A program made the translations under genes and the position numbers. 64,000 nucleotides of DNA, from NCBI GenBank assembly GCA_016713725.1, contig JADJOO010000002.1:1-64000 (forward strand), written 5' to 3'. Of the stretch, positions 18,727 to 27,625 are shown piece by piece. The first letter of the stretch is position 1; the number at the start of each line of letters is the position of its first letter. The notes under the pieces are model-generated. The model was not told the DNA's origin. It did not search any database and saw only the letters and a list, made by a program, of their open reading frames with translations. Origin of the DNA: Pseudomonadota bacterium (GTDB taxonomy: Bacteria; Pseudomonadota; Gammaproteobacteria; Steroidobacterales; Steroidobacteraceae).

Positions 18727-19662
18727 ATGAGCACCGGCACACCATCGACGTCCGTCGTCATTGCGTACCTGCGCGACCTGCATAACCGCATCACGAACGC
18801 ACTGCAACAGGCGGACGGTGGCGCGACGTTCCGCCACGACAGCTGGCAGCGACCGGAAGGCGGCGGCGGCGAATCGCGGGTGCTGCGCGAAGGCGCCGTG
18901 TTCGAGCAAGCCGGCATCAACTTCTCGCACGTCTTAGGCGGCAAGCTGCCCGCGTCTGCCACGGCGCAGCGGCCTGAGCTGGAAGGCGCCAGCTTTGAAG
19001 CGACGGGCGTGTCGCTCGTCATCCATCCACGCAACCCGTACGTGCCGACCTCGCACGCCAACGTGCGCTTCTTCATGGCGATCAAGGACGGCCTGCCCGC
19101 CGCCTGGTGGTTCGGCGGCGGCTTCGACCTCACGCCGTACTACCCTTTCGAAGAGGACGTGCTGCACTGGCATCGCACGTCGAAATCGGCCTGCGACCCG
19201 TTCGGCCCTGATGTCTATGCAAAGTACAAAGACTGGTGCGACCGCTACTTTTACCTGAAGCACCGCCATGAGACGCGGGGCGTCGGCGGGCTGTTCTTCG
19301 ACGATCTCAACGAGTGGGGTTTCGAGCAGTCGTTCTCGTTCATGCGCAGCGTGGGTGATCACTACGTGCCAGCCTACCTTCCAATCGTCGAGAAGCGTAA
19401 GGACACGCCCTACGGCGAGCGCGAGCGCAACTTCCAGCTCTATCGCCGGGGCCGCTATGTTGAATTCAACCTCGTTTACGATCGCGGCACCATCTTCGGC
19501 CTGCAGACCGGCGGGCGCATCGAATCGATATTGATGTCACTGCCGCCGCTGGTGCGCTGGGAGTACGACTACCAGCCCGCGCCAGGGACGCCGGAAGCGT
19601 CGCTGTACGCCGATTACCTGCGGCCCCGGAACTGGCTGGCGGAACTCGACCACTCCCGCTGA
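18727..19662 (+). CDS. hemF: Oxygen-dependent coproporphyrinogen-III oxidase
   Basis: Oxidatively decarboxylates coproporphyrinogen III to protoporphyrinogen IX using O2 (haem synthesis, cytoplasm). The 311-residue protein has the conserved segments EAAGVSLVIHPRNPYVPT-like (TGVSLVIHPRNPYVPTSHAN), WWFGGGFDLTPYYPFEED, FFDDLNEWGFEQSFSF and YVEFNLVYDRGTIFGLQTGG. Length and start (ATG 18727, ten bases after topA) are normal. A damaged second copy of its C-terminal part lies at about 23746-24140. Confidence 0.97.
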   Translation: MSTGTPSTSVVIAYLRDLHNRITNALQQADGGATFRHDSWQRPEGGGGESRVLREGAVFEQAGINFSHVLGGKLPASATAQRPELEGASFEATGVSLVIHPRNPYVPTSHANVRFFMAIKDGLPAAWWFGGGFDLTPYYPFEEDVLHWHRTSKSACDPFGPDVYAKYKDWCDRYFYLKHRHETRGVGGLFFDDLNEWGFEQSFSFMRSVGDHYVPAYLPIVEKRKDTPYGERERNFQLYRRGRYVEFNLVYDRGTIFGLQTGGRIESILMSLPPLVRWEYDYQPAPGTPEASLYADYLRPRNWLAELDHSR

Positions 19663-19695
19663 TCTGCGCCATCGCGCCGCGCGGACTGCGCCGCG

Positions 19696-19719
19696 CCAGT
19701 CAGCCAGTCAGCCAGTCAG
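19696..19719. repeat. Three tandem copies of CCAGTCAG
   Basis: Three exact 8-base units in the 305-base stretch between hemF and the first subtilase gene. No gene is visible in that stretch (19663-19967) apart from this repeat and the hairpin at 19853-19903. Confidence 0.75.
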
Positions 19720-19852
19720 CGAGCAGTCTCCAGGGGGCCGAGTTAAGTGCGCGTAGACGTGCCTTGCGGTCGCCGTCCAGGAACATTGCGGTACGTCACA
19801 GTTCTGGAGTAGGTTGCGGCCTTCGAGGATCCGACTACAAGAATCGACCGCG

Positions 19853-19903
19853 CAGGCAGCCTCGTTTGTTGCGGCGATGTTCAACACGAGTTGCGGCTGC
19901 CTG
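19853..19903 (+). promoter_or_regulatory. Leader hairpin upstream of first subtilase
   Basis: CAGGCAGCC (19853-19861) pairs with GGCTGCCTG (19895-19903). An inner TCGT/ACGA segment can extend the stem after a bulge. It lies 65 bases before the subtilase ATG, in the probable 5' leader. No T-tract follows, so it is more likely a leader fold than a terminator. It does not match the riboswitch candidate found before the second subtilase. Confidence 0.35.
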
Positions 19904-19967
19904 AGTGGTGTGCCTTTGCGGCCACCCGCTGGCATCCCGCCGAGAAGACTGAAGGGAGAACCAGCCG

Positions 19968-22900
19968 ATGTTGATCCGTAAATTTACGCTGAGCGCGGCC
20001 GCTGGCGTGCTGACTTTCGTTGCGACGTCGTCGATCGCACCACCGACCCAGGCTGCGGAACGCGCCGCTGCAAGGACGTTCCGCACGGCACCGGCGAGCA
20101 TCGAGCGGCTGCGGCTCGCCACGCCGCTGACTCGCGAGAACGCCAGGTCCGCCATCGATCCCGTGCTGCTGCGCAGCAACGGCAGCCAGCAGGTCCTGGT
20201 GCGCTTCAGGTCACCCTCGGTGGCGGAATCCAACGTCACGAATCCTGCCGACGGGATCATGCGTCGCGAAGAGATCCGGATCGAACAGAACACGTTCGTC
20301 AATCGCGTGCAACGGCTTGCACCCGGCGCGCGCATGATCGCCGAGGTCCAGGGCGTGCTGAATGCGGTCGTCCTGCAGGCAGACTCGGCAACGATCCGGC
20401 AGATTGCGGCCGATCCGTCGGTGGCGCGCGTTTCGCGCGTGATCGACTACAAGCTCGACCTCTCGGAGACGGTTCCGTACATCACCGCGAGCAAGCTGCA
20501 GCGGGTGAACAAGGGAAGGGGCGTCAAGGTCGCGGTGCTCGATTCCGGCATCGATTACACCCACGCCGCGTTCGGGGGCCTTGGCACAGCCGCAGCCTAC
20601 GCGGCGGCCTACGGCACGTCCACGACGGACGCGCGCAATACGACACGCGATGGCCTGTTCCCGACCGCGCGCGTGGTCCAAGACTTCGATTTCGTTGGTG
20701 AAGCCTGGCCTAACGGTGATCTCGCGCCGGACCCGGACCCGATTGACTGCGGCCCGACGGTCATCGACTGTGCGGGCAGCCACGGCACCCACGTCGCCGA
20801 CATCATCGGCGGCGCCACGGGCGTGGCACCGAAGGTCAAGCTGTATGCCGTCAAGGTCTGCAGCGCGGTCACAACCTCCTGCAGCGGCGTGGCGCTGTTG
20901 CAGGGCATGGAATACGCGGCCGACCCGAACGGTGACGGCGACACGTCCGACCGCGTGGACATCATCAACATGTCACTCGGTTCGCCCTATGGCCAGCCGT
21001 TCGACGACGACCTCGCCGCGGCCGTGCAAGGCGCGACGAAGCTGGGCATCCTCACGGTCGCGTCCGCCGGCAATTCGAGCGACAAGCCGTACGTGACGGG
21101 CTCACCGGGCGCCGCCCCAGCGCACTGTCGGTCGCCCAGACCGCGGTGCCCAGCGACTTCCAGCCGTACCTCGACGTGACCGCTCCGGCGAACATCGTCG
21201 GCAGCTACCCGGCCGTCTACCAGTCGTGGTCGGCGCCGCTCACGAGCGTCGTGGAGTCGACGATGCAGTACGGCGACGGCGCAGGCGGCAATCTCAATGG
21301 TTGCGTCGCTTTCGCGGCAGGCTCGTTGGCCGGCAAGATCGTCCTGGTCGATCGCGGCGCCTGCGACTTCAGCCTCAAGATCTCCAACATCGCCGCCGGC
21401 AACGGCAGATCGGTATCATCGGCCTGATCGCCCCGGGCGATCCGTTCGAAGGCGGGGTTGGCGCCGGCACGCCAAGCATCCCCGGCTACATGATCAGCCA
21501 GTCGCTCTCGAGCAGCCTGAAGGCCGGCCTGCCCAATACGACACTCCGCATCGACCCGAACAACGGCCTGCCGCTCGTCATGGGCATGGTCGGCAGTTCG
21601 TCGCGGGGTCCGAGCAATCACTACAACGCGATCAAGCCAGAGATCGGCGCGCCCGGCGCATCGGTTTCCGCGCTCGCGGGCACGGGCACGGGCACCGAGC
21701 CGTTTGGCGGCACCTCGGGTGCGGCGCCGATGGTGGCCGGTTCCGCGGCGCTGGTACTCGGCGCGCTGCCAGGCCTCAGACCCTACGAAGTCAAGGCCCG
21801 GCTGATGAACAATGCCGAGCGCCAGATCTTCACGGACGTCGGCACCGGCCGGTTGGCGGAGATCACCCGCATCGGCAGTGGCGAAGTCCGCGTCTACGAC
21901 GCATGGGCGGATCCCGCCGCGGCCTGGAACTCCGACACGCGCATCGCGGCGCTAAGCTTCGGACAGGTCGATGCGACCCGGAAGGTACTCAAGTTGACGA
22001 AGCGAGTCACAGTCCGGAACTACTCGGATAAATGGATCACCTACGCAATCTCGGCGCCCTTCCGCTTCGCAGACGACGAGGCCCTCGGCGCGGTCGAGAT
22101 CTCGACGCGGGCGTCGCTCAGCGTGCCACCGCAGAGCACGCGAGACTTCCCGGTCACGATGACGATCTATGGCGACAAAGTCCGGGACAATCAGATGAAT
22201 TCGGGCTCGGCCGGCGCCGATCCTGCAGCGCTGACGTTCAACGAGATCGACGGCTACATCGTGCTCGATGGCGGCAGCAAGTCTCGCCTGCACCTGCCAT
22301 GGCACGTCCTGCCGCGCAAGGCCGCGGAGGTGACCGGCAACAGGAAGCTGGCCTTCGCCCAAGGCGTGGCCACTGCCACGCTCCGCAACAATGGCGTGGG
22401 AACGGCGCAGAACGACGCCTACGCGTTGCTGGCAGTCAGCCCGAACCAGCCGAAGGGTGGCCCAGGCGAAGGCATGCCGACTCCCGACATCCGAGCGGTG
22501 GGCATCAACACCTACCCGGTGCCGGCTGGGTTCTGTTCTGACAACGAATCGTTCCTGTGGGCCTTCGCGATTGACACCTGGGAACGACAGACCCACTCCC
22601 TGCCGGTCGCCCATTTCGTCTCACTGGACATCAACCGGGACGGGGTCTGGGACTACGACGTCGTGAATCTCGACGGGTCGCTGCTGAACGTCACGGACGG
22701 CCGCCAACTCACCTGGGCAATCAATCGGGAGACGGGCGATGCGGCGGCGTACTTCTACACGGAACACGCCACGAACACCGGCAACACGGTGTTGCTGATC
22801 TGTGGCGAGCAGGTCGGCTTGACCGGCACCGACATGCTGGCGACCAATGTCGACATGATGGTCGAGACGGCCGACTGGTACTTCGGCGGCCCCGGCGACA

Positions 22901-23118
22901 TAGTGACCGGATTGACGGTCACGCCATTAGGCGAGCGCTACCTTGGCGTAACGGCCGACATCCCGGGCAACAGCACCGGTACGATGGACGTGTACGACTT
23001 CGGCCTGTTCCCGGGTAATACCGACGAACTCGGCGTCCTCCTGTTCACGAATGGCGCGCGTTCCGGCAGTACCGGCGGTGCCACACGTAGCACCGAGGCG
23101 TTGCAGTACAAGCCGTAA
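19968..23118 (+). CDS. Secreted S8 subtilase with PA domain (two frameshifts)
   Basis: Large exported serine protease of the Vpr-like subtilisin group. A signal peptide (FTLSAAAGVLTFVATSSIAP) is followed by an I9-type propeptide (QVLVRFRSPSV...) and the catalytic domain. Catalytic residues are Asp in VAVLDSGIDYTHAAF, His in GSHGTHVADIIGG, Asn in VASAGNSS and Ser in GGTSGAAPMVAGSAAL. A PA insert (GCVAFAAGSLAGKIVLVDRG) and a long beta-rich C-terminal region follow. The frame changes near 21117 (one C lost from a C run, GAAPSALSVAQ expected) and near 21412; correcting both gives one protein of about 1050 residues. An SD (GGGAG) precedes ATG 19968. A terminator follows at 23144, and a small lipoprotein gene faces it. 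Confidence 0.88.
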
Positions 23119-23143
23119 GCTCGGGCGCAGGTCGACACTGACA

Positions 23144-23174
23144 GGGCCTCCCCCTCACCGGGGAGGCCCTTTTC
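23144..23174. terminator. Shared intrinsic terminator, subtilase 1 / lipoprotein 1
   Basis: A 10-bp stem GGGCCTCCCC (23144-23153) with GGGGAGGCCC (23160-23169), followed by TTTTC. It lies between the convergent subtilase and lipoprotein genes and can serve the plus strand well; on the minus strand the T-tract is lacking. Confidence 0.85.
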
Positions 23175-23177
23175 AAT

Positions 23178-23639
23178 TCAGGACGAGCCAGGCGGAGCGA
23201 CACGCGGCGACTCACATAGCCGGAAATTGCCCTGGCCGTTGCTGCGATAGTCGAATTTTCGTCCCACCACGTCGAAGACGATCCAGTAGCCAGGGACGGG
23301 AGCCTGGGTGTAGAACTCGCCCCGCAGTGGGCACCCGAGCGAACCGTCGCTCCAGATGACGCTTTCGTCCCGGATCAGTCTCACAGCAGAGGCGTCCGCG
23401 CCCGAACGCCGGATCACGTCGTCACGCACTCGCGCGACCAGTTCCGCGGGCGCTTCGCCCGTCACTGGCGCCCGAGGCTCGGCCACGCGCTCGGGCAGGG
23501 GTTTCGCCGCGGCTCTGCGTGCTTCAACACGACGCGCCTTGTCGTCAACCGGTTCGTCACCGGCCTGTGCGCCGAGACAGCCCTGCAGCAGCACGCCGCA
23601 CATCAGCAGAGTCGCCGCCGCTGGTGTCGATCGCTCCAT
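23178..23639 (-). CDS. Small lipoprotein with DGSLGCP motif (copy 1)
   Basis: Predicted lipoprotein of 153 residues. ATG 23639 has an excellent SD (AAAGGAG, seven bases upstream). The signal peptide ends in the lipobox LLQGC. A charged helical stretch rich in Arg and Ala follows, then a compact domain with the pattern WSDGSLGCPLRGEFYTQAPV, PGYWIVFDVVGRKFDYR and a final Cys (NFRLCESP). The two domain cysteines could form a disulfide. I do not recognise a characterised family. A second member with the same motif set lies at 27626-28072, and each faces an S8 subtilase across a terminator. An accessory, inhibitor or folding role for the protease is conceivable but only inference. Confidence 0.78.
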   Translation of the reverse strand: MERSTPAAATLLMCGVLLQGCLGAQAGDEPVDDKARRVEARRAAAKPLPERVAEPRAPVTGEAPAELVARVRDDVIRRSGADASAVRLIRDESVIWSDGSLGCPLRGEFYTQAPVPGYWIVFDVVGRKFDYRSNGQGNFRLCESPRVAPPGSS

Positions 23640-23745
23640 GGCCCGGCTCCTTTGCTGCAGGGAACGCCGTGTTGACTCAGACTCGTCCGTCCCAACGCAG
23701 CGCCGTATACCACAACGATAACAGGTGACTGCTCGAGTTTCCGGA

Positions 23746-24140
23746 ACGACGCGCGGCGCCGGCGAGCTGTTATTCGACGACATGACCGAGTGGGGCTTCG
23801 AACAGTCGTTCGCGTTCATGCGCAGCGTGGGTGATCACTACGTGCCGGCCTGCTTGCCGAGCGCCGACAGGCGCAAGGAAACTCCATATGGCGAGCGCGA
23901 ACGGAACTTTCAGCTCTGCCGCCTAGGACGTTATGTTGAATTCAACCTCGTTTCGATCGCGGCACGGTCTTCGGCCTGCAGACCGGTGAGCGCATCGAAT
24001 CCATCCTGATGCCGCTGCCGTCGCTGGTGAGGTGGGAGCACGACTTCAAGCCTGTACCTGGGACGCTGGAAGAGCGGCTTTACAAGGACTTTCTGCAGCC
24101 GCGCGACTGGCTGCCCGAGTTTGCAGCAGCGTCACGCTGA
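23746..24140 (+). pseudogene. hemF C-terminal fragment (second, decayed copy)
   Basis: Encodes only the last part of coproporphyrinogen oxidase, aligning to hemF from ETRGVGGLFFDDLNEWGFEQ to the end: TRGAGELLFDDMTEWGFEQS, then SVGDHYVPACLPSADRRKET and NFQLCRLGRYVEFNLV. The frame breaks near 23953, where hemF has GTTTACGATCGC and this copy has GTTTCGATCGC (one base lost); it resumes as DRGTVFGLQTGERIESILMP and ends at TGA 24138-24140. About 180 N-terminal residues are missing and nothing resembling a start is present. Clear divergence from the intact hemF shows this is an old paralogous remnant rather than an assembly duplicate. Confidence 0.85.
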
Positions 24141-24288
24141 CCTGAGCCAATTACGCCGCAGCCGCCGTGTTCGGCACCGCTTGCCGCTTCGTTGCCAGGC
24201 CGCGCAGCTGCACCAGGCCTGTCTTGACGACGGAAAACTGTGACTCAGTTTGCAATCACTGGCGCACGCAGTTAGCGTTCGGCATCGG

Positions 24289-24390
24289 CAAACGCAAGGG
24301 CACACCCGCTGTGAGACGGGGTCGCAAAGCTTCGGCTCTTGATCGCCAAGAACAAGAGGGCTGGGCTACCTGACACGCCGGGGTTGGATT
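24289..24390 (+). ncRNA. Candidate c-di-GMP-I (GEMM-I) riboswitch
   Basis: The segment aligns with the GEMM-I aptamer (Vibrio Vc2 type). It has ACGCAAGGGCACACC where Vc2 has ACGCACAGGGCAAACC. A hairpin CCCG...CGGG closes on a GUGA (GNRA) loop as in the Vc2 GAAA-capped stem, and the invariant GUCGCAAAGC (Vc2 GACGCAAAGC) follows. The next stem is CUCUUG/CAAGAG, and CUACC...GCCGGGGUUGG resembles the 3' strand. It ends about 155 bases before the ATG of the second subtilase. The expected ligand is cyclic di-GMP (or the related cAG). The upstream stretch 24141-24288 shows no gene. Confidence 0.65.
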
Positions 24391-24545
24391 GCGCCACGTG
24401 CCACACACGCGGCAGGAATCCAGACCGGATTGGTCAGAAGGGGAGGAGAAGGCGCACCCGGTCGCGGGCAAGCGTCCCAACGTCGCGTTCCTGTTGTCGA
24501 AGACATCGGTCCATCCAAAAGCTTGCGCTTCTTGCGGGAGGGTTC

Positions 24546-27527
24546 ATGCGTAGAAGTCAAATACTGTCATTGCTGTCGACGGTCGTGATCACGGCCGTTG
24601 CTGCGGTGTCCGTTCCAACCACGGTAACCTATGCGGGCGACGGCTCGAAAGGCTTCCGGGCTCACAACAACAAGTCCAGCAACGGCGTGTACATCGTCCG
24701 CATGTCGGACGAACCAGCCGCTGCGTACACCGGTAAAGTACGTGGCTACGGGGCGACCAGGCCGGCCGAGGGTGAAAAGCTCGACGCTTCAAGGCCCGAG
24801 GTCGAGAGCTATCGTGGCTACCTCAGGTCACGGCACGCTGACGCAGTGGCTCGCGTGGGCGGTCGCAAGATCTACAGTTATGGCCTGGTTTTCAATGGCT
24901 TCGCGGCGGAACTGACCGAAAAGCAGGCGCAGAAGCTTGCGTCCATGCCGGGCGTGCTGGCCGTCATGAAGGACGAGTTGCGTTACTCAGACACATCCAC
25001 CACGCCTGCCTTCCTCGGGCTCAACGCTGACGATGGTCTCTGGGATCGGCTCGACAGCCCGCGCGACGCAGGTGAAAGCGTCGTGGTGGGCATCATCGAC
25101 TCGGGCATCTGGCCCGAGAATGCCAGCTTCGCCAATGACGCAGAGCGGGATCACGGCGACGACCGCGACCATGGTCGCGGCCATGCCTATGGCAACCGTC
25201 ACATCCGCGGCTGGAAGGGAACCTGCGTAAGTGGCGAAGAATTCGTCGGCAAGAAGGTCTGCAACGGCAAGATCATCGGCGCCCGGTACTTCAATGAAGC
25301 CTGGGGTGGCGATGCGGGAATCGACGCGGACAGACCGTGGGAGTTCAATTCCCCGCGCGACTACGATGGTCACGGCACACACACAGCAGCCACCGCCGCG
25401 GGCAACTACCGCACGAAGGTCACGGGACCCGCGGCCGCCTACGGCCGCGTGAGCGGCATGGCGCCCGGCGCCAAGATTGCAACGTACAAGGCCCTGTGGG
25501 CGTCTGAGGACGGCTCGACGGCGAACGGCTTCACGTCCGACCTGGTTGCGGCAATCGACCAGGCCGTTGCGGACGGCGTCGACGTCATCAACTACTCGGT
25601 CAGTGGCACGACGACGAACTTCCGCGACGCCGTGGAAATCGCCTTCATGTACGCGGCCGATGCAGGCGTGTTCGTGGCGGCTTCCGCCGGCAATAGTGGT
25701 CCAACCGTCGGCACAGTCGCGCATCCGAGCCCATGGATCACTACCGTCGCCGCCGGCACGCACAACCGTTCTTCGATCGTCACGGCCACGCTCGGCAATG
25801 GCTCGACCTACACCGGCGCCGGCCTGACGACTGCCGCTGTCACGGCGCCCCTGATCGACTCAACGGCCGCAGGGATGGCAGGAGCGAGTGCGACCGCCGT
25901 CAGCCTGTGCTACTCCACGTCCTGGAATGGCGGCGTCGCCGCGCTCGACCCGGCCAAGGTGGCCGGCAAGATCGTGGTCTGCGACCGCGGCGTCAGCGAC
26001 CGCGTCGACAAGAGCCTTGCCGTGCAGGAAGCGGGGGGCGTCGGCATGATCCTGCTGAATCCGACGGCCAATACGCTGAATGCGGACTTCCACTCGGTGC
26101 CGACGGCGCATCTGCAGAACACCGACTATGCGACCGTACACGCGTACGCGGCGATTCCGGGCGCGACGGCCACCATCGGCGTGTCGACGATCGACACCAG
26201 CACCCCGGCACCGTACATTGCATCGTTCTCGTCGCGCGGCCCGCTGGCCGCCGGTGCCGGCGACCTGCTGAAGCCGGATATCACGGCGCCGGGCCAGGAC
26301 ATCCTCGCCGCAGTATCGCCGGTCGTCGGTGGTCTCGACTTCAACCTGCTGAGCGGCACGTCGATGTCGTCGCCGCACATTGCCGGCCTCGCGGCACTGT
26401 TGAAAGACTTGTACCCGAAGTGGACGCCGATGATGATCAAGTCGGCGCTCATGACCACGGCGGGTGACGTCCTAGACGGTCCCAACACGCATCCGTTGGT
26501 AATCTTCCGACAGGGCGCCGGTCACGTCGCCCCGAACAAGGCTGCCGATCCCGGCCTCGTGTTCAAGTCAGGCTGGAACGACTGGCTCGGGTTCCTGTGC
26601 GGCACGCAGTTGCCTGCCGTGAACTGCACCAGCGCGGGCATCCCGGTGCTCGACCCCAGCAACTTCAACACGCCTTCAATCGCGATCGGCGACCTCGTCG
26701 GCACGCAGACGGTGACGCGCACGGTGACCAACGTCGATCATCGACGCGCCACCTACAACGTATCGGTCTCGGGACTGGCGGGGTTGACCGTGACAGTGTC
26801 TCCGGCAACATTCACGATCAATCCGGGCAAGTCGCAGCAGGTGTCCATCACCTTCCAGACGACGACGGCAACCCCCAATGCTTACGTGGGCGGTCAGATC
26901 ACCTGGAGCGACGGCAAGCACAAGGTCCGCATCCCGGTCGTCGTGCGGCCGCTGGCCCTGGCTGCCCCGACCCAGGTCAGTGGCAATTACAGCGTGAAGT
27001 TCGGTTATGACGGCCCCTTCACAGCAGCGGCCCGCGGCCTCGTTCCGGCGACGACGGTCTCGGATACCGTGGCAATTGACGACTACAACGTTCACGTAGT
27101 CTCGGTGCCAGCCGGTACGACGTACACGCGATTCTCCTTGTTCGATGCCAATTCGTCAGCCGACAGTGACCTCGACCTCGAGGTGTACAACTCGGCCTTC
27201 ACCTTAATTGGCGGGAGCGGCGGCGCCACGTCGGCCGAGGAAGTCAGTTTCGTGAACCTGACGCCGGGCACCTACTACGTGCTCGTGGTCGGCTATGCGG
27301 CGCCTGCGCCAACGGCCGATTACACGCTCTTTACGTGGCAGTTGGGCTCCACAGACGTCGGCAACATGACGGTGACTGCGCCAGCCACGGCGGTCACCGG
27401 CACGAGCGGCAACATCGGACTCGCGTTCCCAGGTCCGCTGGTGCCGGGAACGAAGTACCTTGGTTCCGTGGCGTATGGCGGCATTGCAGGCATGCCGAAC
27501 CCGACCATCGTTCGCGTCGACCCGTAA
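24546..27527 (+). CDS. Secreted S8 subtilase, cucumisin-like, with PA and Fn3-like domains
   Basis: Exported serine protease of 993 residues. A signal peptide (ILSLLSTVVITAVAAVSVPT) precedes an I9 propeptide (NGVYIVRMSDEPAAAYTGKV ... PGVLAVMKDE). In the catalytic domain, Asp lies in VVVGIIDSGIWPENASF, His in YDGHGTHTAATAAG, Asn in VAASAGNSGP and Ser in LSGTSMSSPHIAGLAAL. A PA domain (KIVVCDRGVSDRVDKSLAVQ) is inserted between His and Ser, as in plant cucumisin-type enzymes. An Fn3-like domain (TVTRTVTNVDHRRATYNVSV) and a PPC-like beta domain follow. ATG 24546 is chosen; the in-frame extension upstream overlaps the riboswitch and has no signal peptide. Secretion is probably type II. It differs in subfamily from the first subtilase. 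Confidence 0.93.
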   Translation: MRRSQILSLLSTVVITAVAAVSVPTTVTYAGDGSKGFRAHNNKSSNGVYIVRMSDEPAAAYTGKVRGYGATRPAEGEKLDASRPEVESYRGYLRSRHADAVARVGGRKIYSYGLVFNGFAAELTEKQAQKLASMPGVLAVMKDELRYSDTSTTPAFLGLNADDGLWDRLDSPRDAGESVVVGIIDSGIWPENASFANDAERDHGDDRDHGRGHAYGNRHIRGWKGTCVSGEEFVGKKVCNGKIIGARYFNEAWGGDAGIDADRPWEFNSPRDYDGHGTHTAATAAGNYRTKVTGPAAAYGRVSGMAPGAKIATYKALWASEDGSTANGFTSDLVAAIDQAVADGVDVINYSVSGTTTNFRDAVEIAFMYAADAGVFVAASAGNSGPTVGTVAHPSPWITTVAAGTHNRSSIVTATLGNGSTYTGAGLTTAAVTAPLIDSTAAGMAGASATAVSLCYSTSWNGGVAALDPAKVAGKIVVCDRGVSDRVDKSLAVQEAGGVGMILLNPTANTLNADFHSVPTAHLQNTDYATVHAYAAIPGATATIGVSTIDTSTPAPYIASFSSRGPLAAGAGDLLKPDITAPGQDILAAVSPVVGGLDFNLLSGTSMSSPHIAGLAALLKDLYPKWTPMMIKSALMTTAGDVLDGPNTHPLVIFRQGAGHVAPNKAADPGLVFKSGWNDWLGFLCGTQLPAVNCTSAGIPVLDPSNFNTPSIAIGDLVGTQTVTRTVTNVDHRRATYNVSVSGLAGLTVTVSPATFTINPGKSQQVSITFQTTTATPNAYVGGQITWSDGKHKVRIPVVVRPLALAAPTQVSGNYSVKFGYDGPFTAAARGLVPATTVSDTVAIDDYNVHVVSVPAGTTYTRFSLFDANSSADSDLDLEVYNSAFTLIGGSGGATSAEEVSFVNLTPGTYYVLVVGYAAPAPTADYTLFTWQLGSTDVGNMTVTAPATAVTGTSGNIGLAFPGPLVPGTKYLGSVAYGGIAGMPNPTIVRVDP

Positions 27528-27565
27528 GGCGCGACTCGAGTCTTCCGGCGAGGACCGGCAAACGA

Positions 27566-27597
27566 ACGCCCCGGGGAGCAATCCCCGGGGCGTTTTT
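27566..27597. terminator. Shared intrinsic terminator, subtilase 2 / lipoprotein 2
   Basis: A 10-bp GC stem CGCCCCGGGG (27567-27576) with CCCCGGGGCG (27583-27592), loop AGCAAT, then TTTTTC. It lies between the second subtilase and the facing lipoprotein gene, as in the first pair. Confidence 0.92.
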
Positions 27598-27625
27598 CAT
27601 TGCACGATCCAGAGGCGCTGGTAGA

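Noticed and set aside
16743..19133. A 796-codon open frame on the minus strand opposite topA/hemF
   Set aside because: It is antisense to strongly conserved topA and hemF, has no recognisable domain, and is the usual by-product of GC-rich codon use.
19740..19967. Second c-di-GMP riboswitch before the first subtilase
   Set aside because: No GCAAAGC core or GNRA-capped hairpin in the right order is present on the plus strand.
24339..24545. N-terminal extension of the second subtilase upstream of ATG 24546
   Set aside because: The extension overlaps the riboswitch candidate and would bury the signal peptide 69 residues into the protein.
19968..27527. The two subtilases as a recent tandem duplication
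   Set aside because: Their propeptides, catalytic-site contexts and C-terminal domains belong to different subfamilies; only the flanking lipoproteins and hemF pieces are clearly paralogous.
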